NCBI RefSeq assembly: GCF_001578105.1
Contig: NZ_CP014275.1
Span: forward strand, 3,910,501-3,974,500
Source: Martelella sp. AD-3
Lineage (GTDB): Bacteria > Pseudomonadota > Alphaproteobacteria > Rhizobiales > Rhizobiaceae
DNA length: 64,000 bases
Reading direction: 5' to 3'
Positions 16,351 through 25,211 of this stretch are shown one piece after another (position 1 is the first letter of the stretch; every line of letters begins with the position of its first letter). A program made the position numbers and the translations under genes. The notes beneath the pieces are model-generated. The model was not told the origin of the DNA, did no database searches, and saw nothing but the letters and a program-made list of their open reading frames with translations.

Positions 16351-17594
16351 GCCGAAAACCCGAAGTCAACAGCGACCGCTTTCTGACCCGCATCGACGAC
16401 TTCGCGGCAATCGGTGCGACGCCGGGCGGAGGCGTCAATCGTCAAGCGCTGACGACGGGCGATCGCGAAGCCCGTGCTTTGCTCACGGCATTGGCCAGGG
16501 CGCGTGGCTTCTCTGTCTTTCAGGACGACATCGCCAATCTTTTCATCCGCATGGAGGGAAAGGACGGCGCTCTTCCGCCGCTCCTGATCGGGTCGCATCT
16601 CGACAGTCAGCCGGCTGGCGGCCGTTTCGACGGCGCGCTCGGAACGTTGACGGCCTTTGAAGTGCTGGAAAGTCTCGCCGATGCGGCGTTCGAACCGGCC
16701 CGGGCGGTCGAGGTGGTGGCTTGGACGAACGAAGAAGGCTGCCGTTTTTCGCCCGGTTGCATGGGATCGCGCGCTTTCGTCGAGGGAAAAATCCCGGCCG
16801 CATGGCAGGAACTGCAGGCTGTCGATGATGCTAGCCGCTTCGATGACGAGCGCCTTGCCACTATTGAGGCGCTTGCGCCCGACGTCGGCCACCGCGCGCT
16901 TGGATTTCCGGTCGGCGCCTATCTTGAGCTTCATATCGAGCAGGGCCCATCGCTCGAAAACGAGAAGATTCCCATCGGCATTGTCACCGGCGTGCAGGGT
17001 ACACGCTGGCTGGAGGCAACGTTTGAAGGCCAGACGGCGCATGCCGGCACCACCGCACTGGAATACCGTCGCGATCCTCTGAAGGCATTGACGGCGGGGC
17101 TTGCAGCGCTTTACGCAACCGTGATGCCGGAAAACGCCGGGGCCCGCTTCACGGTCGGCCGGATTACGGTGACGCCCGGCAGCATCAATGCCATTCCCGC
17201 GACGGCGTCCTGCACGATCGACCTTCGTCATCCCGAAGCCACGGTTCTCGACCGGCTGGAAGCAGATGTCCGGGAACGACTGGCGGAGGCAGCGGAAACG
17301 GAGAGTGTCTCCGCCTCCATCCGCAAAACCGCGGATATGGCGCCGGTAACATTTGCGGAAGACGTGGTTGCAGCATTGCAGGTCGCGGCGCAGAAGGCCG
17401 GTTTTAAGACCCTTTCGATGGTCTCGGGGGCCTTTCACGACGCGCTGTTCATGGCGGGCCATGCCCCCTCGGCGATGATTTTCGTCCCCTGCCGTGATGG
17501 CCTGAGCCATAACGAAGCCGAATTCGTCAAGACCGAAGACAGTATCGCGGGCGCCCGCATGTTCCTGGCGTCGGTACTCGAACTGCTCCGCTAG
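16347..17594 (+). CDS. M20-family Zn-dependent amidohydrolase (allantoate/N-carbamoyl-amino-acid hydrolase type)
   Basis: A 415-residue dinuclear zinc hydrolase. Metal ligands are visible: His84 in IGSHLDSQP, Asp95 in GGRFDGALG, the Glu129-Glu130 pair in AWTNEEGCRF, and the His in YLELHIEQGP, with a further His in SHNEAEF near the C-terminus. The lid domain lies between about residues 210 and 325. The family cleaves N-carbamoyl, N-formyl or ureido groups. In Bacillus the M20 enzyme YlmB deformylates a thiamine pyrimidine before TenA acts, so coupling to a TenA gene is notable. Last gene of the operon. Confidence 0.87.
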   Translation: MSRKPEVNSDRFLTRIDDFAAIGATPGGGVNRQALTTGDREARALLTALARARGFSVFQDDIANLFIRMEGKDGALPPLLIGSHLDSQPAGGRFDGALGTLTAFEVLESLADAAFEPARAVEVVAWTNEEGCRFSPGCMGSRAFVEGKIPAAWQELQAVDDASRFDDERLATIEALAPDVGHRALGFPVGAYLELHIEQGPSLENEKIPIGIVTGVQGTRWLEATFEGQTAHAGTTALEYRRDPLKALTAGLAALYATVMPENAGARFTVGRITVTPGSINAIPATASCTIDLRHPEATVLDRLEADVRERLAEAAETESVSASIRKTADMAPVTFAEDVVAALQVAAQKAGFKTLSMVSGAFHDALFMAGHAPSAMIFVPCRDGLSHNEAEFVKTEDSIAGARMFLASVLELLR

Positions 17595-17888
17595 ATCCGT
17601 TTCACGGAAACGCGGACCGGCGCCAAACGCGGCTGCGCCTGCCCTCATCGGCATCTGAAGCAGGAACGTCCGAGAAATGGCGGAGCGCGATCTCCCATTC
17701 CTTCCGGTTTTCCGTCACGACGAAGGACGAACGAACCGTATTCCCGACGACGGTTCCATATTGGGAATTGCAGCGGCGCACTGGGGGCATCGCGAAGATC
17801 CAATGCAATCGGTATTCAGGTAAAACCGGGGGCGTCCGCGCCGACGCGTCGGCATAATCTGCCGGGAATATATGCCCGTTCCTTCAGA
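17595..17888. other. Intergenic region between two convergent units
   Basis: About 290 bp with no gene that can be supported. A 68-codon minus-strand frame exists but resembles no family I know. No strong terminator hairpin with a T-run was found. Confidence 0.4.
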
Positions 17889-18125
17889 CTATGCAGACAG
17901 CCAGGCTTCGAGTTTGGCCTTGTCCGGCAGTCCTCCCGTGTGCACGAGCTTGCCGTCAATCGATATGCCCGGTGTCGACATCACGCCCGCCAGCGCTATT
18001 GCCCTCGGATCACTCACCTTTTCGATTTCAGCGGCAATGCCGAGCTTCTCGGCGGCGTCTTTCACCATGGCCTCCGTCGTTTCGCAACGTTTGCAGCCGG
18101 GGCCATAAATCCTGATTGATTTCAT
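17889..18125 (-). CDS. Thioredoxin-like small disulfide/redox-active protein
   Basis: A 78-residue glutaredoxin/thioredoxin-fold protein starting MKSIRIYGPGCKRCETTE, with the redox CxxC at Cys11 and Cys14 and the cis-Pro segment STPGISIDGKLV. This is the small redox-active disulfide protein 2 type usually encoded next to a YraQ/ArsP-type permease. The start at 18125 is 11 bp after the permease stop on the minus strand. It probably reduces or relays the permease substrate or the permease thiols. Third gene of the arsR-permease-thioredoxin operon. Confidence 0.88.
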   Translation of the reverse strand: MKSIRIYGPGCKRCETTEAMVKDAAEKLGIAAEIEKVSDPRAIALAGVMSTPGISIDGKLVHTGGLPDKAKLEAWLSA

Positions 18126-18136
18126 AATCGTTCCTT

Positions 18137-19195
18137 TCAGAGGATGAGGTTGAACAAGAAGCCCGTGGCCAGGATGCCGGCGGAAACGACCGCAATGAAA
18201 ACCGCGATCAGCCGGTAGGTCAGCACCTGCTTGAGGATGATCATCTCGGGCAGGGAAAGCGCAATGACCGACATCATGAAGGCAAGCGTCGTGCCAAGGG
18301 CGGCGCCCTTGCCCAGAAGGGCTTCGACGATCGGGATGACTCCCGCGGCATTGGTGTACATCGGCACGCCGACGATGACGGCAGCCGGAACGGACCACCA
18401 AGCCTCGCCGCCCATGACCCGGAGCATGAGCGCTTCAGGAACATAACCGTGAATAAGCGCTCCGATGGAAATGCCGACCACGACCCAGATCCAGACCTTG
18501 CCGACTATCTCCCGGACCTGTTCGACGCCAATCTTGAGCCGGTCGACAAAATCGATCCGTTCGGTGGGGATGTCGGCTGCCGGTCCCGCGTTGAGGTCAC
18601 GCACCCATTGCTGAAGGTAACGTTCCAGCCTCATTTTCCCGAGAACCCAGCCGGCGATCGTGGCGATGGTGAAGCCGAAGACGAGATAGATCGTCGCAAT
18701 TTTCCAGCCGACGAGGCCGTAAAGCAGCCCAAGTCCGACAGGTCCGACCATCGGGCCGGCAATCAGGAAGGCGAAAGTGACGCCAAGCGGGATCCCGGCT
18801 GAAACGAAGCCGATGAAAAGCGGTACGGAGGAACAGGAGCAGAATGGCGTGAGAACGCCGAGTGCGGCGGCCATGGGGTAGCCGAAAATCCGGCGTCTTC
18901 CGGCCAGCAACGCGCGGGTTCTTTCCGGGCTGAACCAGCTGCGCAACACGCCGGTGACAAACACGATGCCGGTCAGGAGCAGAAGTACTTTGGGGACATC
19001 ATAGAAGAAGAAGGCAATTGCTTCGCCCGTGTGGCTTTGTCGGTCGACCGGGAGAAGAGTGGTGGCCCATTCGGAAAAGGCGATCAGTTGACCATAGGCC
19101 AGCCACCAGATCACGGAGGCTCCCGCGATACCGAGATACCAGAGCAAGGAGGAACCTCTTTGCCCGGATTTAAGCCCATGCATTTCGGTTGTCAT
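18137..19195 (-). CDS. Permease of the YraQ/ArsP (DUF318) family
   Basis: A 352-residue membrane protein with about eight to ten hydrophobic segments. The family marker TPFCSCSSVPLFIGFVSAGI contains the conserved CSCS cysteines, and a second half-repeat appears at YTNAAGVIPIVEALLGKG. Members include ArsP exporters of trivalent organoarsenicals and uncharacterised YraQ proteins. The start at 19195 overlaps the arsR stop (ATGA); a longer frame to 19396 only overlaps arsR in another frame. The arsR neighbour suggests induction by a thiophilic metal or metalloid. Confidence 0.87.
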   Translation of the reverse strand: MTTEMHGLKSGQRGSSLLWYLGIAGASVIWWLAYGQLIAFSEWATTLLPVDRQSHTGEAIAFFFYDVPKVLLLLTGIVFVTGVLRSWFSPERTRALLAGRRRIFGYPMAAALGVLTPFCSCSSVPLFIGFVSAGIPLGVTFAFLIAGPMVGPVGLGLLYGLVGWKIATIYLVFGFTIATIAGWVLGKMRLERYLQQWVRDLNAGPAADIPTERIDFVDRLKIGVEQVREIVGKVWIWVVVGISIGALIHGYVPEALMLRVMGGEAWWSVPAAVIVGVPMYTNAAGVIPIVEALLGKGAALGTTLAFMMSVIALSLPEMIILKQVLTYRLIAVFIAVVSAGILATGFLFNLIL

Positions 19196-19479
19196 GCGCT
19201 CTCTCTCTTCTGCATCTGTTCGGCGACCAGAACCGCCTCGATCACAGCCACCAGTTCGGGCGCCAACTCCGGATTGCGGCGGTAACGCACCCATTGCGCG
19301 TCGCGCCGATCCCGGACGAGCCCGGCATCGCGCAGCACTTTCATGTGCCGCGACATCCGGCTTTGAGTGGCCCCCAGCCGTGCCATCAGTTCGCACACGC
19401 AGTGTTCCTGATCATTCCAGAGCACGGCAAGGGCCGCTCTGCGTGTCGGATCGGAGATGGCGTCCAGTAGCTCTTGCAT
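19192..19479 (-). CDS. ArsR/SmtB-family metal-responsive repressor
   Basis: A 95-residue winged-helix regulator: LLDAISDPTRRAALAVL, then the DNA-binding helix GATQSRMSRHMKVLRDAGLV and wing VRYRRNP. A Cys-x-Cys pair in HCVCELM matches the ArsR-type alpha-3 metal site, so As(III), Sb(III) or another soft metal is a plausible inducer. It heads the operon containing the YraQ/ArsP permease and the thioredoxin-like protein. Confidence 0.92.
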   Translation of the reverse strand: MQELLDAISDPTRRAALAVLWNDQEHCVCELMARLGATQSRMSRHMKVLRDAGLVRDRRDAQWVRYRRNPELAPELVAVIEAVLVAEQMQKRESA

Positions 19480-19491
19480 GAGCCGATATTT

Positions 19492-19529
19492 ATGCGCTTC
19501 TGCGCATATGCGCGTTGACTCATGTCAAC
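19492..19529 (-). promoter_or_regulatory. Candidate ArsR operator/promoter
   Basis: Two dyads lie upstream of the arsR start: ATGCGC-TTCT-GCGCAT (19492-19507) and GTTGAC-TCAT-GTCAAC (19514-19529). The second contains TTGACA when read on the minus strand, a plausible -35 element, so repressor binding at the first dyad would block transcription. Confidence 0.45.
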
Positions 19530-19616
19530 GGAAAGGGCCACGCCTGAAACAACGGAAGAAAACACGCTTAAGCCCGAGCGGCCTACGCGAGGCGGCCTTC
19601 GGAAGGCAACCTCTTG

Positions 19617-20221
19617 TCAAGCGGACACCCCATAGGGTCTGTAAAGCTCTCCTCGTTTGACGATTATCGAACGCACCGCGCCCGAGGCCTTGACGGCGAG
19701 CCGCGTGACCTCATCGAGGTCGTCCATCCGCTCCGCCGCAGCGCCCGCGATCTTGAAGGCATAGATCATGCCTGCTACGCCGCGTCGCTTCTCGGCCTCC
19801 TCCGCCGGGGCCGAGGCCACATCGTCGGCCACCGCATGGGCGGTGGTACGGATGTCGTCGAACTCGACCGTCTCGGCGGCCATGTCAAAATTCATGACGT
19901 CGCCGCCGCAATTCCCGTAGAGGCAGAGAACCCCCGCCCCTGCATCGACTTCGCGGATCGCGTCGGCCATCTGCTCGGCGGAGGGACTGGCAAAGACCTT
20001 GCCAGTCCCTCCGCCGAGCAACCCGTTCCCCACGTAACCGGTGAAGACCGGCAGATGTCCCGATCCCCGCCGGTTACGATACCGACCTTGCCCGTCCTCT
20101 TCTTGCCCGCGCGCACGATGACGCGGTGGCCCGCAGCCCGATAGGTTTCGGGATGCGCCGCAACCAGTCCGTCAAGCATTTCCGGAACGTAATCGTTCGG
20201 ATCGTTCAGGATCTTCTTTAT
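19617..20221 (-). pseudogene. Dihydroxyacetone-kinase DhaK-domain gene, frameshifted and truncated
   Basis: Two minus-strand frames together give the N-terminal half of a DhaK domain. The first runs ILNDPNDYVPEMLDGL...KVGIVTGG; the second resumes GSGHLPVFTGYVGNGLLGGG and continues through GNCGGDVMNFDMA to about TRLAVKAS. The break sits in a run of four Gs near 20073, where a fifth G would restore GGGSGH, so one base is missing or a sequencing error occurred. The codon at the expected start (20219-20221) reads ATA instead of ATG. The C-terminal half, including the substrate-linking His region, is absent. Its position 16 bp after the aldolase gene suggests it was once the last gene of that operon. 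Confidence 0.8.
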
Positions 20222-20237
20222 CTCTTCGTACTTCCCC

Positions 20238-21041
20238 TCAGTAGTCGCGCGCCGCTCCCCCGGCATCAGCAACAAGGTCGAGATCGTCCGCCATCTCAAT
20301 ACGCGCGGCCCGCGCGGCATCATAGAGCAGCCCCACATCGGCCGGTCCCACGATGAAGCTGTATCCCGCGTCCCGGATTTGGCTGTAATTCCGCCCGCCT
20401 CCCAAGATCGTACCAAGCTTCACGCCGCTTTCGCGACCAGCACGCTCGACTTCTTCCTTGCACTTGAGAAGATCAGGATGATCGAGCTGTTCCAGAAGGC
20501 CGATGGACCCAGACAGGTCATTCGGCCCGACGAAGACCATATCGATCCCATCGATCGCACCGATCTCGGCGACGTGAGCGACCGCATCGATATGCTCGCA
20601 CTGCACCATCAGCAGCAGGTCGTCATGCGCCTCCTTCGCGTAGTCGGTCCAGCGGCCGTAATGCGAGGCGCGCACGATGGGCGCGGCATAGCCCCGCCCG
20701 CCCCTTGGCGGGTAAAAGCACGAATGCACGATACTCTTGGCCTGCTCCACCGAATTGACCATTGGCACGAGGATCGAGCGAGCGCCGCGGTCCAGTGCGC
20801 GCTTCAAAGTCGTATCGCTGCCGTCGGGCACGCGCAGCACCGCTTCGCCGCCCGCCGCCTGCACCGCACGGATGAGGCTCAGCCCATCCTCGAGTGGCGC
20901 CGCACCGTGCTCGCAGTCGATGACCACCACGTCCCAGCCGGCGTTGACCACGATCTCGCAAACCTCCGGCGATCCGGTATCGATCCACGCGGCGGTCACG
21001 ATCTCGCCCCTTGCGATCCGTTCCTTCAGGGCATTACTCAT
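20238..21041 (-). CDS. HpcH/HpaI-type class II aldolase
   Basis: A 267-residue TIM-barrel aldolase. Family features are WDVVVIDCEHGAAPLEDG, the arginine/pro loop REV-like VLRVPDGSD, SILVPMVNSVEQAK, the metal ligand Glu in MVQCEHIDAV and Asp in MVFVGPNDLSGSIG. Such enzymes split 2-keto-3-deoxy or 4-hydroxy-2-oxo acids to pyruvate plus an aldehyde. Its gene overlaps tctA by 4 bases, so the tripartite transporter probably brings in the acid that is degraded here. Exact substrate unknown. Confidence 0.88.
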   Translation of the reverse strand: MSNALKERIARGEIVTAAWIDTGSPEVCEIVVNAGWDVVVIDCEHGAAPLEDGLSLIRAVQAAGGEAVLRVPDGSDTTLKRALDRGARSILVPMVNSVEQAKSIVHSCFYPPRGGRGYAAPIVRASHYGRWTDYAKEAHDDLLLMVQCEHIDAVAHVAEIGAIDGIDMVFVGPNDLSGSIGLLEQLDHPDLLKCKEEVERAGRESGVKLGTILGGGRNYSQIRDAGYSFIVGPADVGLLYDAARAARIEMADDLDLVADAGGAARDY

Positions 21042-22564
21042 GAGATGTCGTCCTTTGCGTCATTGATTTCATTGGGTTTGAGGATGGTGCGGATCGCGCG
21101 ATAGAGGCAGAGCGACCATATCAAGATCGTCGCGCCCCCCAACACCATGGAAATGTTGCGATCGAATAGCGGCATTAGCGCCCCTTGCGATTTGATCATC
21201 GAGGTCATGAAATTCTGTTCGACCACCGGGCCCAAAACGACGCCGAGGATTGCCGGCGCGATGGGCAGGCCGCCCAGGATCATCGCATAACCCAGAAAAC
21301 CCAAGACCAAGATGATCCAGATCGAGAAGACCGAGTTCAGGACTGCAAATCCCCCGATCAGCGAAAGCGCCAGCACCAACGGCATCAGCATGTGCTTGGG
21401 CATTCGAAGAAGCTGGCTCGCCATCAGGATCGCGATGCCTCCGGTGAAAATCATAAATATGTTCGCCATCAGGAATGCCCCGAAAAGAGTGTAGACGATC
21501 TCGCCACTGCGCTCGAAGATGTCCGGGCCAGGGTTGAGGCCCTTCATCATCAGCACGCCAATGGCGATGGCCGTCACGCTGTCGCCCGGTATCCCGAAGA
21601 CCAGCGCGGGCGTCCATGCGCCGCTGACGGCCGCGTTATTGGCGGCCCCCCCGTCGACCAGTCCCTCGGCATGGCCGTGCCCGTATTTCTCTGGCGTGCG
21701 TGAGAACTTCCGGGACACCGCATAGGCGATCCACGCAGCAACATCCGCGCCCGCGCCCGGCAGTACGCCGATTAACACACCCATGGGACCCGATCGCGCG
21801 ATGTTCTTCCATCGTGCCTGAATTTCGCGCAGTGCGTTGCCGATGGCCTCACCCAGCGGTTCCATCTTCTGTGTTTGGATCCTGGCCGCCGGGTCGCGCC
21901 GCACCGCCGCTGCCTTGAACAACTCGGTCAACGCGAAGAACCCGATCATGGCCGAGATGAACTCCACCCCGTCGAACAGATCGTAAAGACCGAATGTATA
22001 GCGCGGCTCGCCCACCGCGATATCGATGCCTACGCAAGCGACGGCAAGGCCGATGAACAAGCTCGCAAAGGTCTTGGCGGGCGGCGCATCGGCCACGAAA
22101 ACGGCACAGCTGAGGCCGAGGGCAGCGAGCCAGAACATCTCGTCGCTCGAAAAGTTCTTGGAAAAATCCGCCAGGAGCGGTGCAGCCAACGCCAATGCGC
22201 CGACCCCGATGATCCCACCGCAGACGCCGGCAAAAAGCGACACGAACAGCGCCGTACGCGGCTGTCCCCGCTCCGCGATGGTCGCGCTGTCGGCGACATA
22301 GGCGGCGGAAGCCGGCGTACCAGGTATTCGCAAAAGCGCGCCGCTTATATCGCCTGCAAAGATGCCCGTTGTGGTCGTGGCCACGATTGCCGCCACCGCT
22401 GTCACCGGATCCATGTAGAACGTAAACGGCACCAGAAGCGCCACCGCCATCGTCGCCGAGAGCCCCGGCAGCGCGCCAACCAGAGCACCGTAGAGCGTGC
22501 AAACAGCGATGGTTGCCAGAAGTGTGGGGTCGGTCAGCCCCCTCAAGATGTTCATCAGTTCCAA
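21038..22564 (-). CDS. tctA: Tripartite tricarboxylate transporter large permease (TctA)
   Basis: A 508-residue membrane protein with about ten to twelve hydrophobic segments. Diagnostic are LVGALPGLSATMAVALLVP near the N-terminus, the IFAGDISGALLRIPGTP motif and GVLIGVLPGAGADVAAWIAY, plus GIPGDSVTAIAIG, all characteristic of TctA. With TctB and TctC it forms a secondary, binding-protein-dependent carboxylate importer. The small subunit gene lies 9 bp upstream. Confidence 0.92.
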   Translation of the reverse strand: MELMNILRGLTDPTLLATIAVCTLYGALVGALPGLSATMAVALLVPFTFYMDPVTAVAAIVATTTTGIFAGDISGALLRIPGTPASAAYVADSATIAERGQPRTALFVSLFAGVCGGIIGVGALALAAPLLADFSKNFSSDEMFWLAALGLSCAVFVADAPPAKTFASLFIGLAVACVGIDIAVGEPRYTFGLYDLFDGVEFISAMIGFFALTELFKAAAVRRDPAARIQTQKMEPLGEAIGNALREIQARWKNIARSGPMGVLIGVLPGAGADVAAWIAYAVSRKFSRTPEKYGHGHAEGLVDGGAANNAAVSGAWTPALVFGIPGDSVTAIAIGVLMMKGLNPGPDIFERSGEIVYTLFGAFLMANIFMIFTGGIAILMASQLLRMPKHMLMPLVLALSLIGGFAVLNSVFSIWIILVLGFLGYAMILGGLPIAPAILGVVLGPVVEQNFMTSMIKSQGALMPLFDRNISMVLGGATILIWSLCLYRAIRTILKPNEINDAKDDIS

Positions 22565-22573
22565 GACGTCACC

Positions 22574-23041
22574 TCACCACGCGAAGGGCAACATCACACC
22601 CCAGGGGAGCGAGACGCGCATCACCGAATAGAAGACGAAATGCAGGATCAGCGTCGCCGCGACTGACAGCACACCCGCCGAGATCCACCCGCCGCCGTAA
22701 AACCGCGTCACCAGGAAGAGAAGGCAGACCGTCGCCAGATGAAAGCCGAGCGGATTGAGCGCCAGCGCATAGGCCGCGATCATTGCGGCCAGCAGGGCGA
22801 CCCTCCCCGCCCCGCGTACATCAAACGCGGCCTGCTTACTCAGCCGCGCGCGAAAATCGGCCAGTACGATCAGCAAGCCGGAAATCGCCATGCCCCCGGC
22901 TACGATCTTCGGAAAGAACCCCGCGCCGTAGCTCATGGTGGGCGGCGCGGAGAACCCGCGCGCGCCCAGATACATGGCGGAGCCAGCAAGAACCAGGGCC
23001 CCGCCTGTCACGAAATCGCTGGTCACGCGAATTTTAGTCAT
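22574..23041 (-). CDS. tctB: Tripartite tricarboxylate transporter small permease (TctB)
   Basis: A 155-residue protein with four predicted membrane helices, typical of TctB: the N-terminal MYLGARGFSAPPTMSYGAGF and the C-terminal pair of helices around VCLLFLVTRFYGGGW. Sequence conservation in TctB is low; the call rests on length, topology and its place between tctC and tctA. The start overlaps the tctC end by 8 bases. Confidence 0.88.
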   Translation of the reverse strand: MTKIRVTSDFVTGGALVLAGSAMYLGARGFSAPPTMSYGAGFFPKIVAGGMAISGLLIVLADFRARLSKQAAFDVRGAGRVALLAAMIAAYALALNPLGFHLATVCLLFLVTRFYGGGWISAGVLSVAATLILHFVFYSVMRVSLPWGVMLPFAW

Positions 23042-24014
23042 TTTTCTTCATGCCGATGGCCTCAATCGTGGCTCCCAGGCTCTCGTCGTAGGCCTCCATC
23101 ACCGATCTCAATTGTGCGGCATCGCCCCAGACGACCGGCGCGCCGAGACTCGCACGGAATTCGGCCCAGCGATCCGACGCCACGATTTCCTCCAGAGCGG
23201 CCTCATAACTGCAGGTGATGTTCTCGGGCAGATCCTTCGGCCCCGAGATGCTGGTGAAAGCCGCCAGCGTCCATCCGCTCTCGAGTTCGTCAGCCGTCAG
23301 CGGTACGTCCGGAAACGCCTGGCTCGGCGTGTCGCTCATATAGGCCAGCGCCCGCACTTCACCCGAATCGATCAGCGACTTACCCTCTTCCAGCGAAGGC
23401 GTCACCATGTCGACACCGTGCGCCAACAGTTCCTGCAACGCGCTCGCCGAGCCCTGCGAGGGGACCCAGCGGATCGCCTGAGGATCCATGCCCTCGGCCT
23501 CAAGCATTCCCGCGAGCGCCAGATGCCATATCCCACCCAGAGCAGTGCCCGATGCGGTCAACTCACCCGGATTTTCGCGCGCGTAATCCAAAAGCTCCGT
23601 CAGGCTGTCGAACGGGCTATCAGCGTTCACGATGACACCCGCCGCCGGCATGTTCATCAGTGCGATGGGCGTGATGTCCTCATAGGTCAGATCCGTCAAC
23701 CCGAACCAATGCATCGTATCGATCTCGACCGTCGCCGCGCCGATCGTATAGCCGTCGGGCCGCGCGCGCGAGATCGCAGTATGACCTGTTACGCCGTTGC
23801 CGCCGGTGCGGTTTACCACATTGAAGGGAACGCCGAACCGTTCCTGCAAGGCTGTCGCGAGCTGGCGCGCATTGGCGTCGGTCGTTCCGCCCGCGCCCCA
23901 CGGCACGATGACGTTCACCGGGCGCTCGGGCACCCAGTTGCAGTCCTGCGCAACGGCCGCATGGCCGAACCCGGTAGCCGCGAGGATCGCGGCGGAGAAA
24001 ATCGCTTTGTTCAT
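23034..24014 (-). CDS. tctC: Tripartite tricarboxylate transporter substrate-binding protein (TctC/Bug family)
   Basis: A 326-residue periplasmic binding protein with a signal peptide (MNKAIFSAAILAATGFGHA). The mature protein begins with the Bug hallmark RPVNVIVPWGAGGTTDANAR, followed by FNVVNRTGGNGVTGH and the carboxylate-binding region. The start at 24014 is supported by GGAGGA five bases upstream; the longer frame to 24092 would destroy the leader. First gene of the tctCBA-aldolase operon, divergent from a LacI regulator. Ligand presumably a carboxylic acid. Confidence 0.92.
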   Translation of the reverse strand: MNKAIFSAAILAATGFGHAAVAQDCNWVPERPVNVIVPWGAGGTTDANARQLATALQERFGVPFNVVNRTGGNGVTGHTAISRARPDGYTIGAATVEIDTMHWFGLTDLTYEDITPIALMNMPAAGVIVNADSPFDSLTELLDYARENPGELTASGTALGGIWHLALAGMLEAEGMDPQAIRWVPSQGSASALQELLAHGVDMVTPSLEEGKSLIDSGEVRALAYMSDTPSQAFPDVPLTADELESGWTLAAFTSISGPKDLPENITCSYEAALEEIVASDRWAEFRASLGAPVVWGDAAQLRSVMEAYDESLGATIEAIGMKKND

Positions 24015-24091
24015 GGTGTCCTCCCAGACATTGTGCGGCCCCCTCGGGACCAGCATGAAATCGAAGATGGCACGGAAAAAAAAGCTAGTCA

Positions 24092-24128
24092 ATCGTTCTA
24101 CTAGATCGTTTTACTAAATCGTTCTACT
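24092..24128. promoter_or_regulatory. Triple direct-repeat operator between tctC and the LacI gene
   Basis: Three copies of ATCGTTYTACT start at 24092, 24105 and 24118, exactly 13 bp apart, in the divergent gap. Read on the minus strand the array contains GATTTAGTAAAACGAT, similar to GGTTTAGTAAATCGCT in the operator at 8111-8139. It is the likely binding site of the adjacent LacI protein controlling both directions. Confidence 0.6.
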
Positions 24129-24175
24129 TGACGTCCAACGCCGCTTTCAGCCAGAAACATACGAAAGGAGATTCC

Positions 24176-25177
24176 ATGCGCGCCCGCGTCACCCTAAAGG
24201 ATATCGCCCGGGAGACCGGGCTCTCGGTCAGTTCCGTATCGCTCGCCTTGCGCGGTGACACCCGCTTTCCGGCCGATACGATCGCCCGTATCCGTAACGC
24301 CGCCACGTCGCTCGGATATGTCTACAATCAGGCAGCCGCCGATCTGCGCATGTCACGCACCAACCAGGTCGCCGTCTGTCTCGGCGATCTTACCAACCCT
24401 ATCTTCAACGACATGCTCCTTGAGGCCGAGACCGAAATTGAGAGCCGCGGCAAGCGCCTGCTTCTTGGCATCACCCGTGAGAATCGCGCGCGTCAAGCCG
24501 ACTTCCTTCACCAAGCGCTTCAGGTCGGCTGCGAGGCGCTGCTACTCTGCCCAGCCTACGGCACCACCTGCGCAGATCTGGACGCGATCCTGCGCGTCGG
24601 CGACACTCTCGCCATCTCGACCGCGCTGTTCTTTCGCTCGGTAGAGGGCTTCGATGCTCCACAGATCGTCATGGATGAGGTCCGCAGCGGTCGCCTTTCC
24701 GCGCGTGCAGCCATTGATGCCGGCCACCGCAACCTTCACTGGATCGGCGGTGGCCGGCAAACGAGCGCCGCGTTCCAACGTCAATCGGGCGCAGTGGCCG
24801 AGATCGTCGAGGCCGGCCTCGCGTCCCCGGGCCTCCATCCCGGCCCCACCTCACGCGCCTACGGCTTCGCCAAGGCCACCGAACTCCTTGCCACACACAG
24901 AGGAGAGATCGCATTTCTATGCTTCTCCGACCTTATCGCAATGGGGGTGCTAGCGGCCTGCCACGCCGCTGGGCGGCGCGTTGGCCATGACGTTTCCGTC
25001 GTCGGTTGCGACGACATGGACGAGGTCAAATACGCCATCCCTCCCCTCACGACAATCCGGATCGACCTCAAGCACATCGTCGCCACCGCCATGCAGGCTG
25101 CCACCACGCCCGACTTCCCGCGCCCCGAAGCCTTCGAACCTGTTCTAATTCAGCGCGAAAGCCTGTGCCGTCTCTGA
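24176..25177 (+). CDS. LacI-family transcriptional regulator of the tct operon
   Basis: A 333-residue repressor with helix-turn-helix LKDIARETGLSVSSVSLALR, hinge QAAADLRMSRTNQVAV and a type 1 periplasmic-binding-like effector domain, ending in DVSVVGCDDMDEVKYA. The ATG at 24176 has AAAGGAG six bases upstream; the frame extends to 24128 but that overlaps the operator. Divergent orientation from tctC and the repeat array between them point to local control. Its 3' end abuts mobile-element debris. Confidence 0.92.
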   Translation: MRARVTLKDIARETGLSVSSVSLALRGDTRFPADTIARIRNAATSLGYVYNQAAADLRMSRTNQVAVCLGDLTNPIFNDMLLEAETEIESRGKRLLLGITRENRARQADFLHQALQVGCEALLLCPAYGTTCADLDAILRVGDTLAISTALFFRSVEGFDAPQIVMDEVRSGRLSARAAIDAGHRNLHWIGGGRQTSAAFQRQSGAVAEIVEAGLASPGLHPGPTSRAYGFAKATELLATHRGEIAFLCFSDLIAMGVLAACHAAGRRVGHDVSVVGCDDMDEVKYAIPPLTTIRIDLKHIVATAMQAATTPDFPRPEAFEPVLIQRESLCRL

Positions 25178-25211
25178 GCAACAATTATGTCTTGCAGAAC
25201 GCTCGGCGATC

